Assembly (NCBI GenBank): GCA_034440615.1
Contig: JAOTOM010005113.1
Location: 895,001-959,000, forward strand
Length of the DNA: 64,000 nt
Reading direction: 5' to 3'
DNA from: Ashinkailepas kermadecensis
Taxonomy: Eukaryota > Arthropoda > Thecostraca > Neolepadidae
The notes under the pieces were generated by a model that saw only the letters and a list, made by a program, of their open reading frames with translations, did no database searches and had not been told where the DNA came from. A program made the translations under genes and the position numbers. This document shows positions 12,031 through 23,479 of this stretch, piece after piece (position 1 is the stretch's first letter; each line of letters opens with the position of its first letter).

Positions 12031-12945
12031 CACGCGCCCTGGAGGGCCTCTGAGAATTACGCGCACTGGAGGGGGGCGGATTCCGCCCCCCTAAGATCTC
12101 GGCTCCTAGTAAAGCTGGAGGAACGAAATTCGCAGGGTGGATGGGCACGGTAGTGAACTCTATTGTGTGAAATTTTCGTGACCTTAGGTCAATATCGTCA
12201 AGGTCAAATGAGGTCAGATTTGCAAAATTTTCCGGTTTTGCGTGGCTTGGCTTGTCATCGTTATGGATCGCTGTGATTGTGTTTAAATGCTCAAAAATGG
12301 GCATCAATGATGTTTTGGACATTGCTAATGATGCAATGCAGATGCTAGACCCAACATTTGACCTCAGGTCACCTATATAGCACCACTTTATCAGGTCAGT
12401 TACCTGTTTCAGTTACCGGAACCGGCCGCCCGCCCGACTGCTCCGTCGGGAAGCTCGGAGCAATCGGCTTCGTGAAGAAGGGAGTGAAGTGCATGAATAA
12501 AGTATGGAAACGCAATGACAAATACTACAAATGACAACCAGAAGTGCATTTATGGCAACATTCCAGTTGATCAAGTTTTGTTCCATTAACCTGTCATGAA
12601 CTTGACCTGACTTGACCTTGGTGACCTAACATGACCTTGAAACTATACAGCATATCAACATGCATCAAACAAGTCGCTAGTGTTGCCTAGAACACTTCCA
12701 TTTTGTCAGTATACTGGAAGTGCATCAGCGCCGATTTTTGTGGTCTGGCGCTAAAACATTTTTTGATTTTAGCGGCCCCTAACTTTAAAAATGTTCGGCC
12801 GATTTCCATTTTTCTTACTTTAAACAACGCGCCGTTCATTTCTAAGTAGGTACACCGAAAATCGCGTATATCGACCGGTAAAATTTGCAGTTATTTGCGA
12901 AAAACCGGAGGGGTGGGCGGATTTCGCCCCCCTCCAGTGCGCGTG
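12031..12945. mobile_element. Solo TTAA-flanked miniature inverted-repeat element (family A)
   Basis: The sequence CACGCGCCCTGGAGG at the left and CCTCCAGTGCGCGTG at the right form inverted termini, each bordered by TTAA (12027-12030 and 12946-12949). Subterminal G-run/C-run hairpins (GGGGGGCGGATTCCGCCCCC near 12074) lie at both ends. The 915-bp interior has no long coding frame, so it is non-autonomous. A near full-length relative lies inverted at 58003-58982 and a truncated one at 52854-53080. A TTAA target duplication is known for piggyBac-type and Kolobok-type transposons; assignment beyond that is inference. Confidence 0.8.
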
Positions 12946-13039
12946 TTAACCACCCGCTTCGTTCTATCCCCATGATCGAAGTCGGCCTCCCGCGGTCTCG
13001 GCAAACACGAGATCCACCTGTGTGGGCACCACCCACCCA

Positions 13040-14000
13040 CTACGGGCGTCTCCTGCCCGGGCACGGCGCCGGCCCGCAGCTGGGACCATCTGGGGGGATC
13101 CACAGTGCGTGGGGTCCGCAGGGGGCGCGGACCGTGGCCCGGGGCCGGGCACAGCCGCCGAGATGGTGCCCGTCCAGGCGGGCCCGCGCGTCCCGCCGAG
13201 ATGGTGCCCGTCCAGGCCGGCCCGCGCGTCCCGCCGAGATGGTGCCCGTCCAGGCGGGCCCGCGCGTCCCGCCGAGATGGTGCCCGTCCAGGCCGGCCCG
13301 CGCGTCCCGCCGAGATGGTGCCCGTCCAGGCGGGCCCGCGCGTCCCGCCGAGATGGTGCCCGTCCAGGCGGGCCCGCGCGTCCTGCCGAGATGGTGCCCG
13401 TCCAGGCCGGCCCGCGCGTCCCGCCGAGATGGTGCCCGTCCAGGCCAGCCCGCGCGTCCCGCCGACCGCTGACGACCATGTTTCGTGTCGAAAATTACAC
13501 CCTTCCCGCTGTAATTACACCGTGTACGAATTTGTACGCCGGTCATACTACATAAGCGTACGGCCCCCTCACAACAGCGCGGCCGTAGAGGCGATCCGCC
13601 CTGCACCCGGAGCGCAAAACGCGCCCGTGTCGGCGACAAGCGTCCTCCGCGCCAACCGGCAAAATTATAAGAAAAATCTTCCAGTGATGTATAACGCGGC
13701 CTCTCGCGCGCTCCGCTACGCGCTGTAATTACGCGCCACCGGCGCCTTTGACCGCGGCCCGTGCAGTGTGCGGCGCCGCGCCGGCGCGACCCGGGTGGCG
13801 CGGGCGATACCGTCCGCGCCGTAATCGTCGATAAAGTCGTGTCGGCACCGGCCAGGCCGTGTAATCTGCTGGCCAGCCGAGCTGGGCCAGGCTGGGCCGG
13901 GCTTTTTGCGACGGCCGACGCGGCGTCGAGTGCGGTCGGATGATTTGTCGGAATGTCGGCCGCGATGGGCTGGCCGGGTTTTGGCTCCTCGTCACACATG
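13040..14000. other. CpG-dense block around the 38-bp array
   Basis: GC- and CpG-rich sequence containing several TGTAATTAC-type motifs (13510, 13726, 14043). It could be an unmethylated regulatory region, but no start site or coding exon is recognisable. Confidence 0.3.
13157..13470. repeat. 38-bp GC-rich tandem repeat, about 8 copies
   Basis: Unit GCCGAGATGGTGCCCGTCCA followed by GGC(G/C)GGCCCGCGCGTCCC, with starts at 13157, 13195, 13233 and onward. The period is not a multiple of three, and several Pro/Arg/Ala-rich frames on both strands are shadows of it. Confidence 0.95.
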
Positions 14001-15640
14001 TGTCCGCCGCGAGTGGATTACCGTAATTTGCTAATCTGCCGGTGTAATTACACTGTCCGGCCATTAGTCTTACATGTACCGACACAAAGCCCAACATCGC
14101 CGCAACACTGCCTTTCACGGTCGCCGCTTAGCTGTACGCGCGAAGGCGCCGTGTGCTTCATAATATGTCAATTAGCGTTCAGGGCAGTTCTAACCCGTCT
14201 CTTGGAAGGTATTACCTCTAGACCGGATGGTATTTTCTGGCTTCCTTGTGTGTCATTTTCTGTCGAAGTCTCTTCCCATAGTTCGAAGGTAATGATAAAG
14301 GACCGGAATGTAAATCAAGCTGATAGGTGAACAAGAGTACGCTTCCCTCTTCTACAGCAGCGACGCCATTGGACTGGCTTTGAAGTTGATGAGCTAGGTG
14401 CCGCTTCTAATTAATTTCTTGCCATGCAGTTTTCTCGAAGCTAATTGTAAGATTGTTTGAGTTTATTAAGATAGCCGCTAATGCATATCACGGATTGAAA
14501 TTGTCAACTTCGTTCCCATCTGTGTCTGTATGAGCCAATCCAATCCACGTCCGCATTCCTATCAGATAGAGATTATCATCAGAAATACAATCATTTTCCA
14601 AACATGTGATATACCGTAGCGCGGTTGGTTGCAGTAATAAGTAGCAACCAGCACTATCAAGAATATACGATATTTTGACTAAAAAGGTGCCGGCTATAAG
14701 GCCAAAGGACAAAATTTAACTTGACAATTTGTGTGTTGGAATTTAGCAGCACCGTATTTTACCTTAGCACGCAATTTCACTCCAGATCACGTGTTCAGTC
14801 CACTAATCTTTGTTAGCTGATGGGCAATGAGAGAAGCAAAGAAGAAGCAAGAATACTGACAAAAATAAATAAGACAATTACCATTATCAGCTTCCCAACG
14901 AAATCTTAAAAGCGTGCATTCAATTCAAATGGAAACAAATGTTGCTGATCTTCAATAACGATCTTCAATTCCCTACCTACTAGGTAAGCTGGATATGTGT
15001 CCACGTACCCGGGCTTTGGGCACTATACTATGCATTTTCATTTCCCATGTCATAACCATGTTCTTAAAAAGTGAAGAATTGCACAGCAATCTGGGACTTT
15101 TTCACTTCAGTTTAGTGTTCCTCAACTGCATATGACATGCAGACATCATTTTGACGCCACACCAATTCATTGCTGCTACTGCTGAAAAGTGTAGCGCAGT
15201 GCTTAGGACAATGTGTTCTACAATATGAACTTCCAATGGTGTAAAGACGCCAATAAAAATAAAGATGCACTCTTCCGTACTTCAAATCTCAGTTTCATAA
15301 CAAATCATTTGGTTTTAGGCATATCCTGTCTTGGCGATCTCAAGCATTTAATAGTAATATTACAGCAACTACGAAGCTTCGGTTAGGGTTAGGGGTTATT
15401 AGGATCTGGATTACAGGATACGTAATACCAGAATGTAACCCACTTCTGGGAACTGCAGGCGGAATTCGCTTCTCTTCCGCCAAAAAAACAACGATTCGGC
15501 TGTTAATTAGTCTGTTTCTTGGTGCAACCTTTTATCTTTTTCTGCCCCCCCCCTCCATGCACATATACATACTATGCATATATATATATATGCATATCCC
15601 TATGCATATCCTAATGCACCACCCCCAGGGCTGACTCCTA
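14001..15640. other. Region without a recognised feature
   Basis: AT-richer sequence with no long frames. It contains a two-copy TTAGGG near 15382 and a short TA/TGCATA run near 15572-15612. I see no gene. Confidence 0.4.
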
Positions 15641-15661
15641 ATGAAGCGAACCATGTCTGGC

Positions 15662-15853
15662 AGACTATTGCCGCGAGAGACTGGCATGTTCTGCGCCACC
15701 GACGGCCAGCGACTACTGCCGAGAGAGACTGGCATGTTCTGCGCCACCGACGGCCAGCGACTACTGCCGAGAGAGACTGGCATGTTCTGCGCCACCGACG
15801 GTCAGCGACTACTGCCGCGAGAGACTGGCATGTTCTGCGCCACCGACGGGCAG
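15662..15853. repeat. 48-bp tandem repeat, 4 copies
   Basis: ACTGGCATGTTCTGCGCCAC recurs at 15680, 15728, 15776 and 15824. The 48-bp period equals 16 codons, so one plus frame repeats a 16-residue peptide containing RETGMFCATDGQR. Nothing flanking supports coding. Confidence 0.95.
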
Positions 15854-15899
15854 CGGTGCATTTGTCCCCCCTCCCACCACCCCCACCGATCCCCAACAT

Positions 15900-16610
15900 A
15901 ACTATGGGAGCACACTGCACCGATAGTTTTCACAACTCACCGAAACACATACACGCACTTCTAATCGGTAGCTTGATCTGGACTACCTTGTCTTGATGTA
16001 GTAATAGTGGCATCTGATATTGGTATAAGGTTGTGAGAAACGAGATACACATTTTCAGCAAAACCCTGATTGAATACATTTTTTTTTATCCGGAAAACAA
16101 ATAAACTGGAATTCAAGAACACCAGCTGCTCAGAGAGTAGATTCGGCTGTTACTAGTGCCCATATACTGCATATTCCAGATATGAAACTTGCAAATTAGC
16201 ATACGTGGAGAAGATCTGCAACGTAACTTAATGGTGACACACAACAGGCTTATGGCTGTGCGGAATATTTTTGTGGGCGTATGTTCACCTAAGAAACACA
16301 AAGTTCCACCCCTACGATTGTGATATGGCCCCTGGCCGATCTTGCTCGATGTCTGTGACCAGTAAGGCGCCATTGGGGGTGCTGGACGAGCGAGGGTAAG
16401 CGGCAGGTGATGGGGTGCATGTAGCGTAGGCAGGTGGATGTATGGGAAAATTATCTCCTCCATCTGATAGTCCACGGTGTCCAATTTTCCCACGGAAAGA
16501 TGCCCGGCACCGGCACGTGCCCTTCCCTTGGCATTCTCCGACTCCTCCATTGCAGCCAGCCTGGTTTCCCCCCCCCTCCCCGTGGAGATTCTCTTCTGCA
16601 GGCGCGTAAC
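15900..16610. other. Region without a supported gene
   Basis: A 145-codon minus-strand frame lies at 16113-16550, but it has no recognisable domain or clear splice context. A C-run near 16569 precedes the next repeat. Confidence 0.3.
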
Positions 16611-16622
16611 TAGCGCTGACAG

Positions 16623-16812
16623 AATAGCGCTGTCAGCCGAGTGACTGTGGACCGACGACAGCCTCCGTCTCGTTGCAACTCATGGAGGCTGTGCAGACGC
16701 AGACACAGGAGAGGGACACAGGGGAATAGCGCTGTCAACCAAGTGACTGTGGACCGACGACAGTCTCCGCCTCGTTGCAACTCATGGAGGCTGTGCAGAC
16801 GCAGACACAGGA
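16623..16812. repeat. 102-bp direct repeat, 2 copies
   Basis: AATAGCGCTGTCA starts at 16623 and 16725. The two copies differ at only a few bases over about 88 bp (for example CAGCCTCCGTC against CAGTCTCCGCC). Confidence 0.9.
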
Positions 16813-17364
16813 ACCGCGTCACTGCTCTGCGCAACTAACATCGCGAGAAAGCCCTCTGCTTGAATAAAGAAATGGAAACTATTTGAGTGAGGGCAGGGCT
16901 GGGGTGGGGGGGGGGGGGGGAGAATTTGCGATGCAAGCTGGTGAAAGTCAAACTTTAAATAGCAGATCTAGCCATAGAGGAGTGCACTGGATTTGAACAC
17001 CCTGTAGCAAAAAGCAAGCCTGGTTTTAGGTTTCAGAAGTAGGACGGTAATGTCGACTGCGTTCAGGTCGATCCGTGCATATTTCCTCTTGCATACAAAG
17101 GAGGTACACTAGGATTTCACCCCCGCCCTTAAGAAGTTTCTGTCCTCGAATATACACGATCGTGCCTCACCCTCTCTAGTAATTAAACCTTCAGCGTGTA
17201 GTCGCCCACTAAGCTGGTAAATAGCTCAGACAATTGCGCAGCTCGTCTTTATATGACCACGCGAGCCATGATACAGTGGGGACAGCCAAGGAGTTCCGCC
17301 ATATCCCAATAACCGCATCAGTCGAGAGACTCATCGTAGCCGTGCACGTCCCGTCACCATGACG
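16813..17364. other. Spacer with a G homopolymer
   Basis: Contains a run of about 15 G at 16906-16920. No gene recognised. Confidence 0.4.
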
Positions 17365-17610
17365 GTCGCAATCACACTCTGCCTCAGCCTCAGTCACGCC
17401 ACAATCACACTCTTCCTCAGCCTCAGTCACGCCACAATCACACTCTTCCTCAGCCTCAGTCACGCCACAATCACACTCTGCCTTAGCCTCAGTCACGCCA
17501 CAATCACACTCTTCCTCAGCCTCAGTCACGCCACAATCACACACTTCCTCAGCCTCAGTCACGCCACAATCACACTCTGCCTTAGCCTCAGTCACGCCAC
17601 ATTCACGTCT
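17365..17610. repeat. 33-bp tandem repeat, about 7 copies
   Basis: Unit GTCACGCCACAATCACACTC followed by TTCCTCAGCCTCA. The period is exactly 11 codons, giving an 11-residue peptide repeat on each strand (SHATITLFLSL plus, GVTEAEEECDC minus). The TTCCTC/TGCCTC/TGCCTT variants are consistent with a degenerate minisatellite. Coding is not established. Confidence 0.93.
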
Positions 17611-18699
17611 GGCTCAGCCGACACAGCCGACACAGCTGACGTCGCGTCCGGCGGGCGTCGTTCTGCGAATGCACGGTGCGCGCTGCGACGTCCTCCCGGG
17701 GCCACTCCGACTCACGACCCGTGACGAAACCACTCGCCATCTCGCCGGTAACTAATGGGCCGGCTAATCTAAATGCAAACTAGCGCTGGCCGTGCCGGAC
17801 TGCGCGCCGGGCGACCGACGGGCAGCACGGCGGCTCCTTTGATGACAGATTTGCAGGCTATTATTTGGATTTGAGGTGATGATTGTTGACTTTGTGATCG
17901 TACCCAATCGCACCGGGTGCATTCTAAGTAACTCCATGGGTGGTGGTGAGGAGGTGATGATTTTTGTCGCGTTGCCTGCAATGTGGGGAGGATTTTTTTC
18001 TCCCCAGAATCCTGCATTGGTAACTTGAAGTGAATTTTATTCCAATCTCTGTAGATAAAAGAAAAAGCCCAGAAGCATCCGTTCTGGTGAAGCCCATGCT
18101 CTTCACAAAGGTGTTAGCAAATGTAACACCGTTTACATTCAGCTGTCTGCTTTGTTCTCTTGTGTGTTTTATTTATCAATTTTGCTTACTTTCTCGGCAT
18201 GTTGATTGTTTCGAAAACGGACATTTTGTTGCAAATATACGCCAATGCGACTCTATATGCGGTGTCTCAGTGCGGGTAGCTCTATGCTCTGGAACAGGCA
18301 GCCTACCCCCACCCCCTCCAGCTTGTCCCCTGCAGTGACTTAGCTGGCGGGGTGGCCAGTGACAGTGACAGCGGCTGAACATATTACCCAAGCTTTTACC
18401 ATTGCTGACGGACTCTCACTGGTCTGGACTCCTATTCTCACATAGTCTGAATTGTTATAACGGCAGGATACGCAATTCTACTTGGTGATTTATTCTATTT
18501 GGTAAGCTGTTTTGACACTGCTACGTGTCGTTCACAACGAAATTGAGGAAAGAAGATGACATCAGTACATCCGACATTTGGACGCCATCTTTGCTGCATC
18601 CGGTAGGACTCCCCGGTGAACACCTATGACATGGTTTTTCGATTTGTCCTTGTTGATTTCCTGACTTTTTATGAATAACTTCATGTTGTCAAGTTAGGC
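17611..18699. other. Region without a recognised feature
   Basis: Moderately GC-rich at first, then mixed. No transposon ends or gene seen. Confidence 0.4.
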
Positions 18700-19075
18700 T
18701 ATGTGGGTCCCGGCTGTGCGAGACCAACCTGTGTCGGCTTAGCTAATGTTAGGCGAGCCTCTGTGGGGCCAGGCTATATGTGGGGCCAGCCAATGGGGTC
18801 AGCCTGTGTGGGGCCAGCCTATACAAGGTCAGCCTGTGTGGGGCCAGCATGTGCAAGGTCAGCCTGTGTGGTGTCAGTCTGTAGGGATCAGTCTGTGGGA
18901 GCCAGCGAGCCTGTGTGGGGTCGGCCTGTGTGGTGTCAACCTGTGTGGGATCAGTCTGTGTGGTATCAGCCTGTGTAGGGTCACCCTGTGTGGGACAGTC
19001 TGTGGGCATCAGCCTGTGTGTATCAGTCTGTGTGTGGTCAGCCTGTGTAAGGTCAGCCTGTGTGACAGCGACCCG
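18700..19075. repeat. Degenerate 20-21-bp tandem repeat
   Basis: Repeated CCTGTGTGGGGTCAG with many point changes across about 370 bp (roughly 18 units). Gly/Val/Cys-rich frames on the plus strand come from the repeat. Confidence 0.85.
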
Positions 19076-19520
19076 CGTGAAGCCAGGCCCTCCCGACGGC
19101 CGTTCTCCGCCGACACGTCAAAACAGATTGGCAAATTGTTTTTGGCCGGCGGGCGCCATAATGGCCAGGTGATTATCGACGGCGCCGGCGCCGGCGCCGC
19201 GCCAAATCCGCGCCGTTTCTGTCGCCGCCCGGCGCGACGCCGTTTTCCGGCCGTGCCGGCAGCAAATGCGCGCCCATTGGTCGACGACGCGGGTCGTCAT
19301 GCAACGTTGAAATATGACGTCATCCATCAGCGTGCGGCGGCGGGTGGCGCGACAATACGGCGGCCGGCACGGCCCGACGTCGGCCGCCCGTGATGGACGG
19401 CCGGCCTGATGTCCGGACACGGCTATGGCCGTACCTGTCCGCCCCGCCGGCACACACGGCCCCGCTGCACAAACTAGTGCCGGCGCGCATGCACTGGTCG
19501 CCGGTACAGAGGTGTCAATT
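19076..19520. other. CpG-dense block
   Basis: Very GC-rich with GGCGCCGGCGCCGGCGCCGC near 19180 and a palindromic TGACGTCA at 19315. It could be regulatory. No transcript structure is recognisable. Confidence 0.3.
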
Positions 19521-19527
19521 AGGCGGC

Positions 19528-19950
19528 CGTGGCGGCTGCATCGTGCCCGGTCAGGTGCTGGGCTGTGGCCGTGGCGGCTGCATCGTGCCCGGTCAGGTGC
19601 TGGGCTGTGGCCGTGGCGGCTGCATCGTGCCCGGTCAGGTGCTGGGCTGTGGCCGTGGCGGCTGCATCGTGCCCGGTCAGGTGCTGGGCTGTGGCCGTGG
19701 CGGCTGCATCGTGCCCGGTCAGGTGCTGGGCTGTGGCCGTGGCGGCTGCATCGTGCCCGGTCAGGTGCTGGGCTGTGGCCGTGGCGGCTGCATCATGCCC
19801 GGTCAGGTGCTGGGCTGCGGCCGTGGCGGCTGCATCGTGCCCGGTCAGGTGCTGGGCTGTGGCCGTGGCGGCTGCATCATGCCCGGTCAGGTGCTGGGCT
19901 GCGGCCGTGGCGGCTGCATTGTGCCCGGTCAGGTGCTGGGCTGTGGCCGG
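19528..19950. repeat. 42-bp tandem repeat, 10 copies
   Basis: Unit CGTGGCGGCTGCATCGTGCC followed by CGGTCAGGTGCTGGGCTGTGGC, very homogeneous (single-base ATCATG/ATCGTG and CTGCGG/CTGTGG variants). The period is 14 codons, so frames repeat a 14-residue Gly/Cys-rich peptide. Variation does not favour synonymous sites by eye, so I do not call a gene. Confidence 0.96.
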
Positions 19951-20029
19951 CGCCGCCGCACGTGTTGTGTTTTGTTCGCCGGGCGTAATGGAGCCGATAA
20001 CGATAGGCTGTATTGCGTCCAGCCGACTT

Positions 20030-20260
20030 TGGGCGGCGCTGTCCTGTGGTGGCCGAGCTTTTGGATGGGTGCCGTCGTGTGTTCGGGGAGGCTGGGCGTT
20101 GTGTTGTGGTCAGCGATGCTTCTGATGGGTGCCGTCGTGTGTTGGGGGAGGCTTTTGATGGCTGCTGTGTTGTGGTCAGCGATGCTTCTGGCAAGAGTCG
20201 TCTTGTGTTCGGCGATAGGTCTGATGAATATGGTCCTGCTTTCAATGATGACATGTAGGT
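20030..20260. repeat. Imperfect 60-66-bp repeat, about 3 copies
   Basis: GTGTTGTGGTCAGCGATGCTTCTG occurs twice (near 20100 and 20168), and TGGGTGCCGTCGTGTGTT occurs near 20066 and 20127, with a diverged third unit following. Confidence 0.7.
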
Positions 20261-20295
20261 TTTCTACTGCAATCTTTCAACCGGGTGAAGTTCTT

Positions 20296-20373
20296 TTGAA
20301 AAAGCGTTGTGTATATGGGATTTTGTTATCGCTCATCAAAAAGCGTTGTGTATAGGGGATTTTGTTATGGCTT
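20296..20373. repeat. Direct repeat of about 42 bp, 2 copies
   Basis: AAAAAGCGTTGTGTATA followed by GGGATTTTGTTAT occurs twice in tandem. Confidence 0.8.
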
Positions 20374-21078
20374 ATCTTCGACAGTGTATTTTAAGTAGGC
20401 TGGCATGTGTTTCTAAATGCTGATGCTCAGCGAACGTCCAGAGAGTAGACTTGTTTCCTTGTCATTATTATTGTGATACGCAATGGCATCCAATACCATG
20501 AGCCCTGACCCTGATGCATAGCATGCAGACGCACAGCTTTTCGACACTGTCGCTAAGTCGCTAAGTCGCCGACACACGGTTTGGCGACTGCCTCGTGTTT
20601 CACTTAATTCTATGAGAGTTCATGAAATGAGATTGAGCACTAAAACCTGCATAGCGCCGCATAGCTAGGAATGAGCACATTCATGCAATTTAAGAGCCTT
20701 TCACACATAACTGAATCATTGCACGGCGAAGTGTAGAGGTGAAACAAAACGAACAATGCGTCAGCTAGGTAGCAGCAAGGAGTCTCAAGACCGACATAAA
20801 GCCCTTCCTCTGCACACTTCCTGACCTCCTTGGCGTCACATTTATCATGCGTGGCACGCAGAAGGGCGTTCTACGTACCAAAAGCACGCCCTTGCGCAGT
20901 TCCGGTGATGGATTCCACGCGGGGTGGCCGTACCAGCCGGCGGCGGTCAGTGGTCGTGCTGTGTTCCGTCGTCGGGGTGTGTTCCGACCCTCCTGCACAT
21001 GGTTTGTGGTGCTCAGAACAGCGATCGCGTGCCTTAGGCCGGCCATTGGTAGCTCTGAATGTGCGACGGTGCGGCTTG
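20374..21078. other. Region without a recognised feature
   Basis: Mixed sequence with a short GTCGCTAA triplication near 20555. No gene seen. Confidence 0.4.
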
Positions 21079-21452
21079 AGATAAGTGCCGTGTTGTGCTG
21101 GACGCTCAGCGCTGATAAGTGCCGTGTTGTGCTGGACGCTCAGTGCTGATAAGTGCCGTGTTATGCTGGACGCTCAGTGCTGATAAGTGCCGTGTTGTGC
21201 TGGACGCTCAGTGCTGATAAGTGCCGTGTTGTGCTGGACGCTCAGTGCTGATAAGTGCCGTGTTGTGCTGGACGCTCAGTGCGCGTCGAGTGAGATAAGT
21301 GCCGTGTTGTGCTGGACGCTCAGTGCGCGTCGAGTGAGATAAGTGCCGTGTTGTGCTGGACGCTCAGTGCTGATAAGTGCCGTGTTGTGCTGGACGCTCA
21401 GTGCTGATAAGTGCCGTGTTGTGCTGGACGCTCAGTGCGCGTCGAGTGAGTG
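21079..21452. repeat. 34-bp tandem repeat, 10 copies, two unit types
   Basis: GATAAGTGCCGTGTTGTGCT followed by GGACGCTCAGTGCT. Copies 6 and 7, and the last one, end in GCGCGTCGAGTGA instead of GCT, making 44-45-bp units. The sequence is unrelated to the other 34-bp satellite at 8491. Confidence 0.95.
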
Positions 21453-22300
21453 CCATGCCGGGACGCACGCCACAAAAACGTCATTGTCTTTCCGGCGACG
21501 TAGTTTAATGAACCATTCCCGCCTGGGCCGATAAGAACATGACCACCAGCATGCTTCCGCGGCCTATGAAGCTGCCTGCTTGGCTTGGTTGCCAACACCC
21601 CACCATCAACAGATGCCACTGGAAGTTCAGGGGCTCACATGGTTGGCGAGCGAGGTAGCGAAGTAGTGCTTCACTTCAACTTCATAAAAAAAAATGCATG
21701 CTTAAAAATTTGGATCGTCATAATACCAGCACTAAGGAAACTACAAACTGCCACCAAAACACTGCCAGTCTAAAGTAAGGTTGCATGGAACACACGGCGT
21801 CTACGAGTGTGGAAGTTCAGGAGCAACTGAAGCTTAATGAAAGCGAACCAACCTTGAAAAGGTGATCGCAAGGTGTTGTCTAATCGCAAGGCGTTGTCTA
21901 ATCTAATCCTTTAAATCACAACATGGAAATAGTTTTGCTTAAAACAATCCCAATTGCTGAGACATAAACACATGTGTTGCTAAATTTAGCTATTTGTTTG
22001 TGCAAACTCAGCCACATGAGTACACAACATCGATGTGTTACTTCAAATGATTCAACCATTCCACAATCAGCAGAATTTATCACTGACTCTATTGATGCTT
22101 ATGAAATTAATCAAATTGTGTGCACCGTTTACTTAGTTTGGAATTCCAAACATGATGTGCATTGAATATGTACAAAATGGACGTGCTGTGAATTAATCTT
22201 GTTCTGTAAACTTAATCCTGAAGTTAATGATATTTTGTGTCCGAACGTATTTCTTTACACCGCGTTTACAACGAGCCACACAAAGACCACAACACCCTTT
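21453..22300. other. Region without a recognised feature
   Basis: AT-rich, no long frames. A short tandem GATCGCAAGGTGTTGTCTAA/AATCGCAAGGCGTTGTCTAA pair lies near 21862-21902. Confidence 0.4.
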
Positions 22301-22306
22301 TGCGAT

Positions 22307-22530
22307 CGAAGGCGGATCCAGGAATTTTGTGGAGAGAAGGGTCACTAGTCTGGAGGAGCACTAATTATCCCCAGGTGGCGCTACTCATTGATACAATTGT
22401 TCAAGGTGGGGGTGTGTGCAGTCGAGTGTCCTGGAGGGGCGTGTTATCCACAGTCTCAGAGGGGCTCCATATCTCAATGAGAAAGGGGGGGGGGTGCAAT
22501 CACTATATGCCCCTCTTTGTTCCGCCCCTG
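22307..22530. mobile_element. Possible degraded hAT-like miniature element
   Basis: Left CGAAGGCGGATCCAGG and right inverted CAGGGGCGGAACAAAG are roughly complementary ends of the CAGNGGCGG type seen in hAT miniature elements. A G-run lies near the right end (22486). The flanking 8-mers (TTTGCGAT and CTGGTGAT) agree at only 5 positions, so no clean target duplication can be claimed. Confidence 0.35.
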
Positions 22531-22793
22531 CTGGTGATGTCCTTGAAAAAGTGCCGCGTTTTAAATGTTGATTCCTTTTAATGACTGTTTTGCGTCACTG
22601 GAGTATTTCCATCCAGGCGACTCCTTTCCTCTCGGGGTACGTTTCCGCCAGCGGTCATCATCGTTTCGAGATGCTTTGAAGCGTACATACCCTTCCTGGT
22701 GGATCCAATTTTCCTCACCGAAGAATCCGCTGAACCTGATTCCAGGTCCACTGAGTCTCACTAGAAGTTGTTTGGACCATTCTGTAAGTTCCC

Positions 22794-23027
22794 ATGGACA
22801 CCTCCGTGCAGGTTCCCTACACCTCTGGAGGATCTTCTATATATCTACCCGGTCAATCGCTAGCGCTCGCAGCTGTAAACGAGCCTCGTATAGAACAACC
22901 ATTGTTTCTGACCGAGGAGGCACCCATGATGAAATACATAGACGTGGAACAGCATAGAACACAGACAGGAAGCCATTTGTGCGGAAGTCCACCCATGATA
23001 GACGCAAAAATACTTGATCTTCTCCAG
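22794..23027 (+). CDS. Possible protein-coding exon, function unknown
   Basis: An open frame of 78 codons from the ATG at 22794 has protein-like composition, with stretches such as VPYTSGGSSIYLPGQS and EEAPMMKYIDVEQ, and no internal repeat. It reaches CAG|GTATGT at 23025-23033, a strong eukaryotic splice-donor match, exactly at a codon boundary. CCTCCGTGCAG at 22801-22811 could be an acceptor inside the frame. I do not recognise the family. No partner exon is identified. The neighbouring frame (22565-22957) is equally open, so coding is uncertain. Confidence 0.27.
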
Positions 23028-23479
23028 GTATGTACATACCAGTACCAGGTAAAGTTGAACACAAATCAGTAATATTCATCTTAATTCTTGATATGGGAAT
23101 TCTTGATTCTCTCCACCTCATTCAGGAGGTCCGCAAAGAATCCCTAGTCCCTACCATCGTCTGTCCTGCGGGATTGGTAGTAGGACCTTCATAGAAAGAT
23201 TTCGGAAGTTGTGTGCTTTGCAGAAGCAAAGCAAGAACGCTACGTAAAACCTAGCTGAAATGAAACATACGGCATCATAAAGCTTTTATCGTGGGTTATG
23301 AAACTTGCAGATATAATCCGCTAATCCAAGCATCCATCCCGTCTCATGTTTCTGTGGTGCTAGAGCCACAGCTTAACCTTTGGTAAATCTAGTGCGTAGC
23401 CTTGCCGTGGCACGATAGCCAGTGTATGAGCTCCGCATGGATGAGATAGTCTGGCGGAGCTCATGTGGCAAGGAGGAGG

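Noticed and set aside
12885..13999. Several Arg/Pro/Ala-rich frames of 170-320 codons
   Set aside because: They follow the 38-bp repeat and CpG-rich flanks and overlap on both strands without any recognisable domain.
15378..15400. Telomere-like TTAGGG
   Set aside because: Only two copies are present, which is not a telomere or a convincing interstitial telomeric tract.
16113..16550. 145-codon minus-strand frame as a gene
   Set aside because: No domain, no clear splice signals and mixed composition; likely chance.
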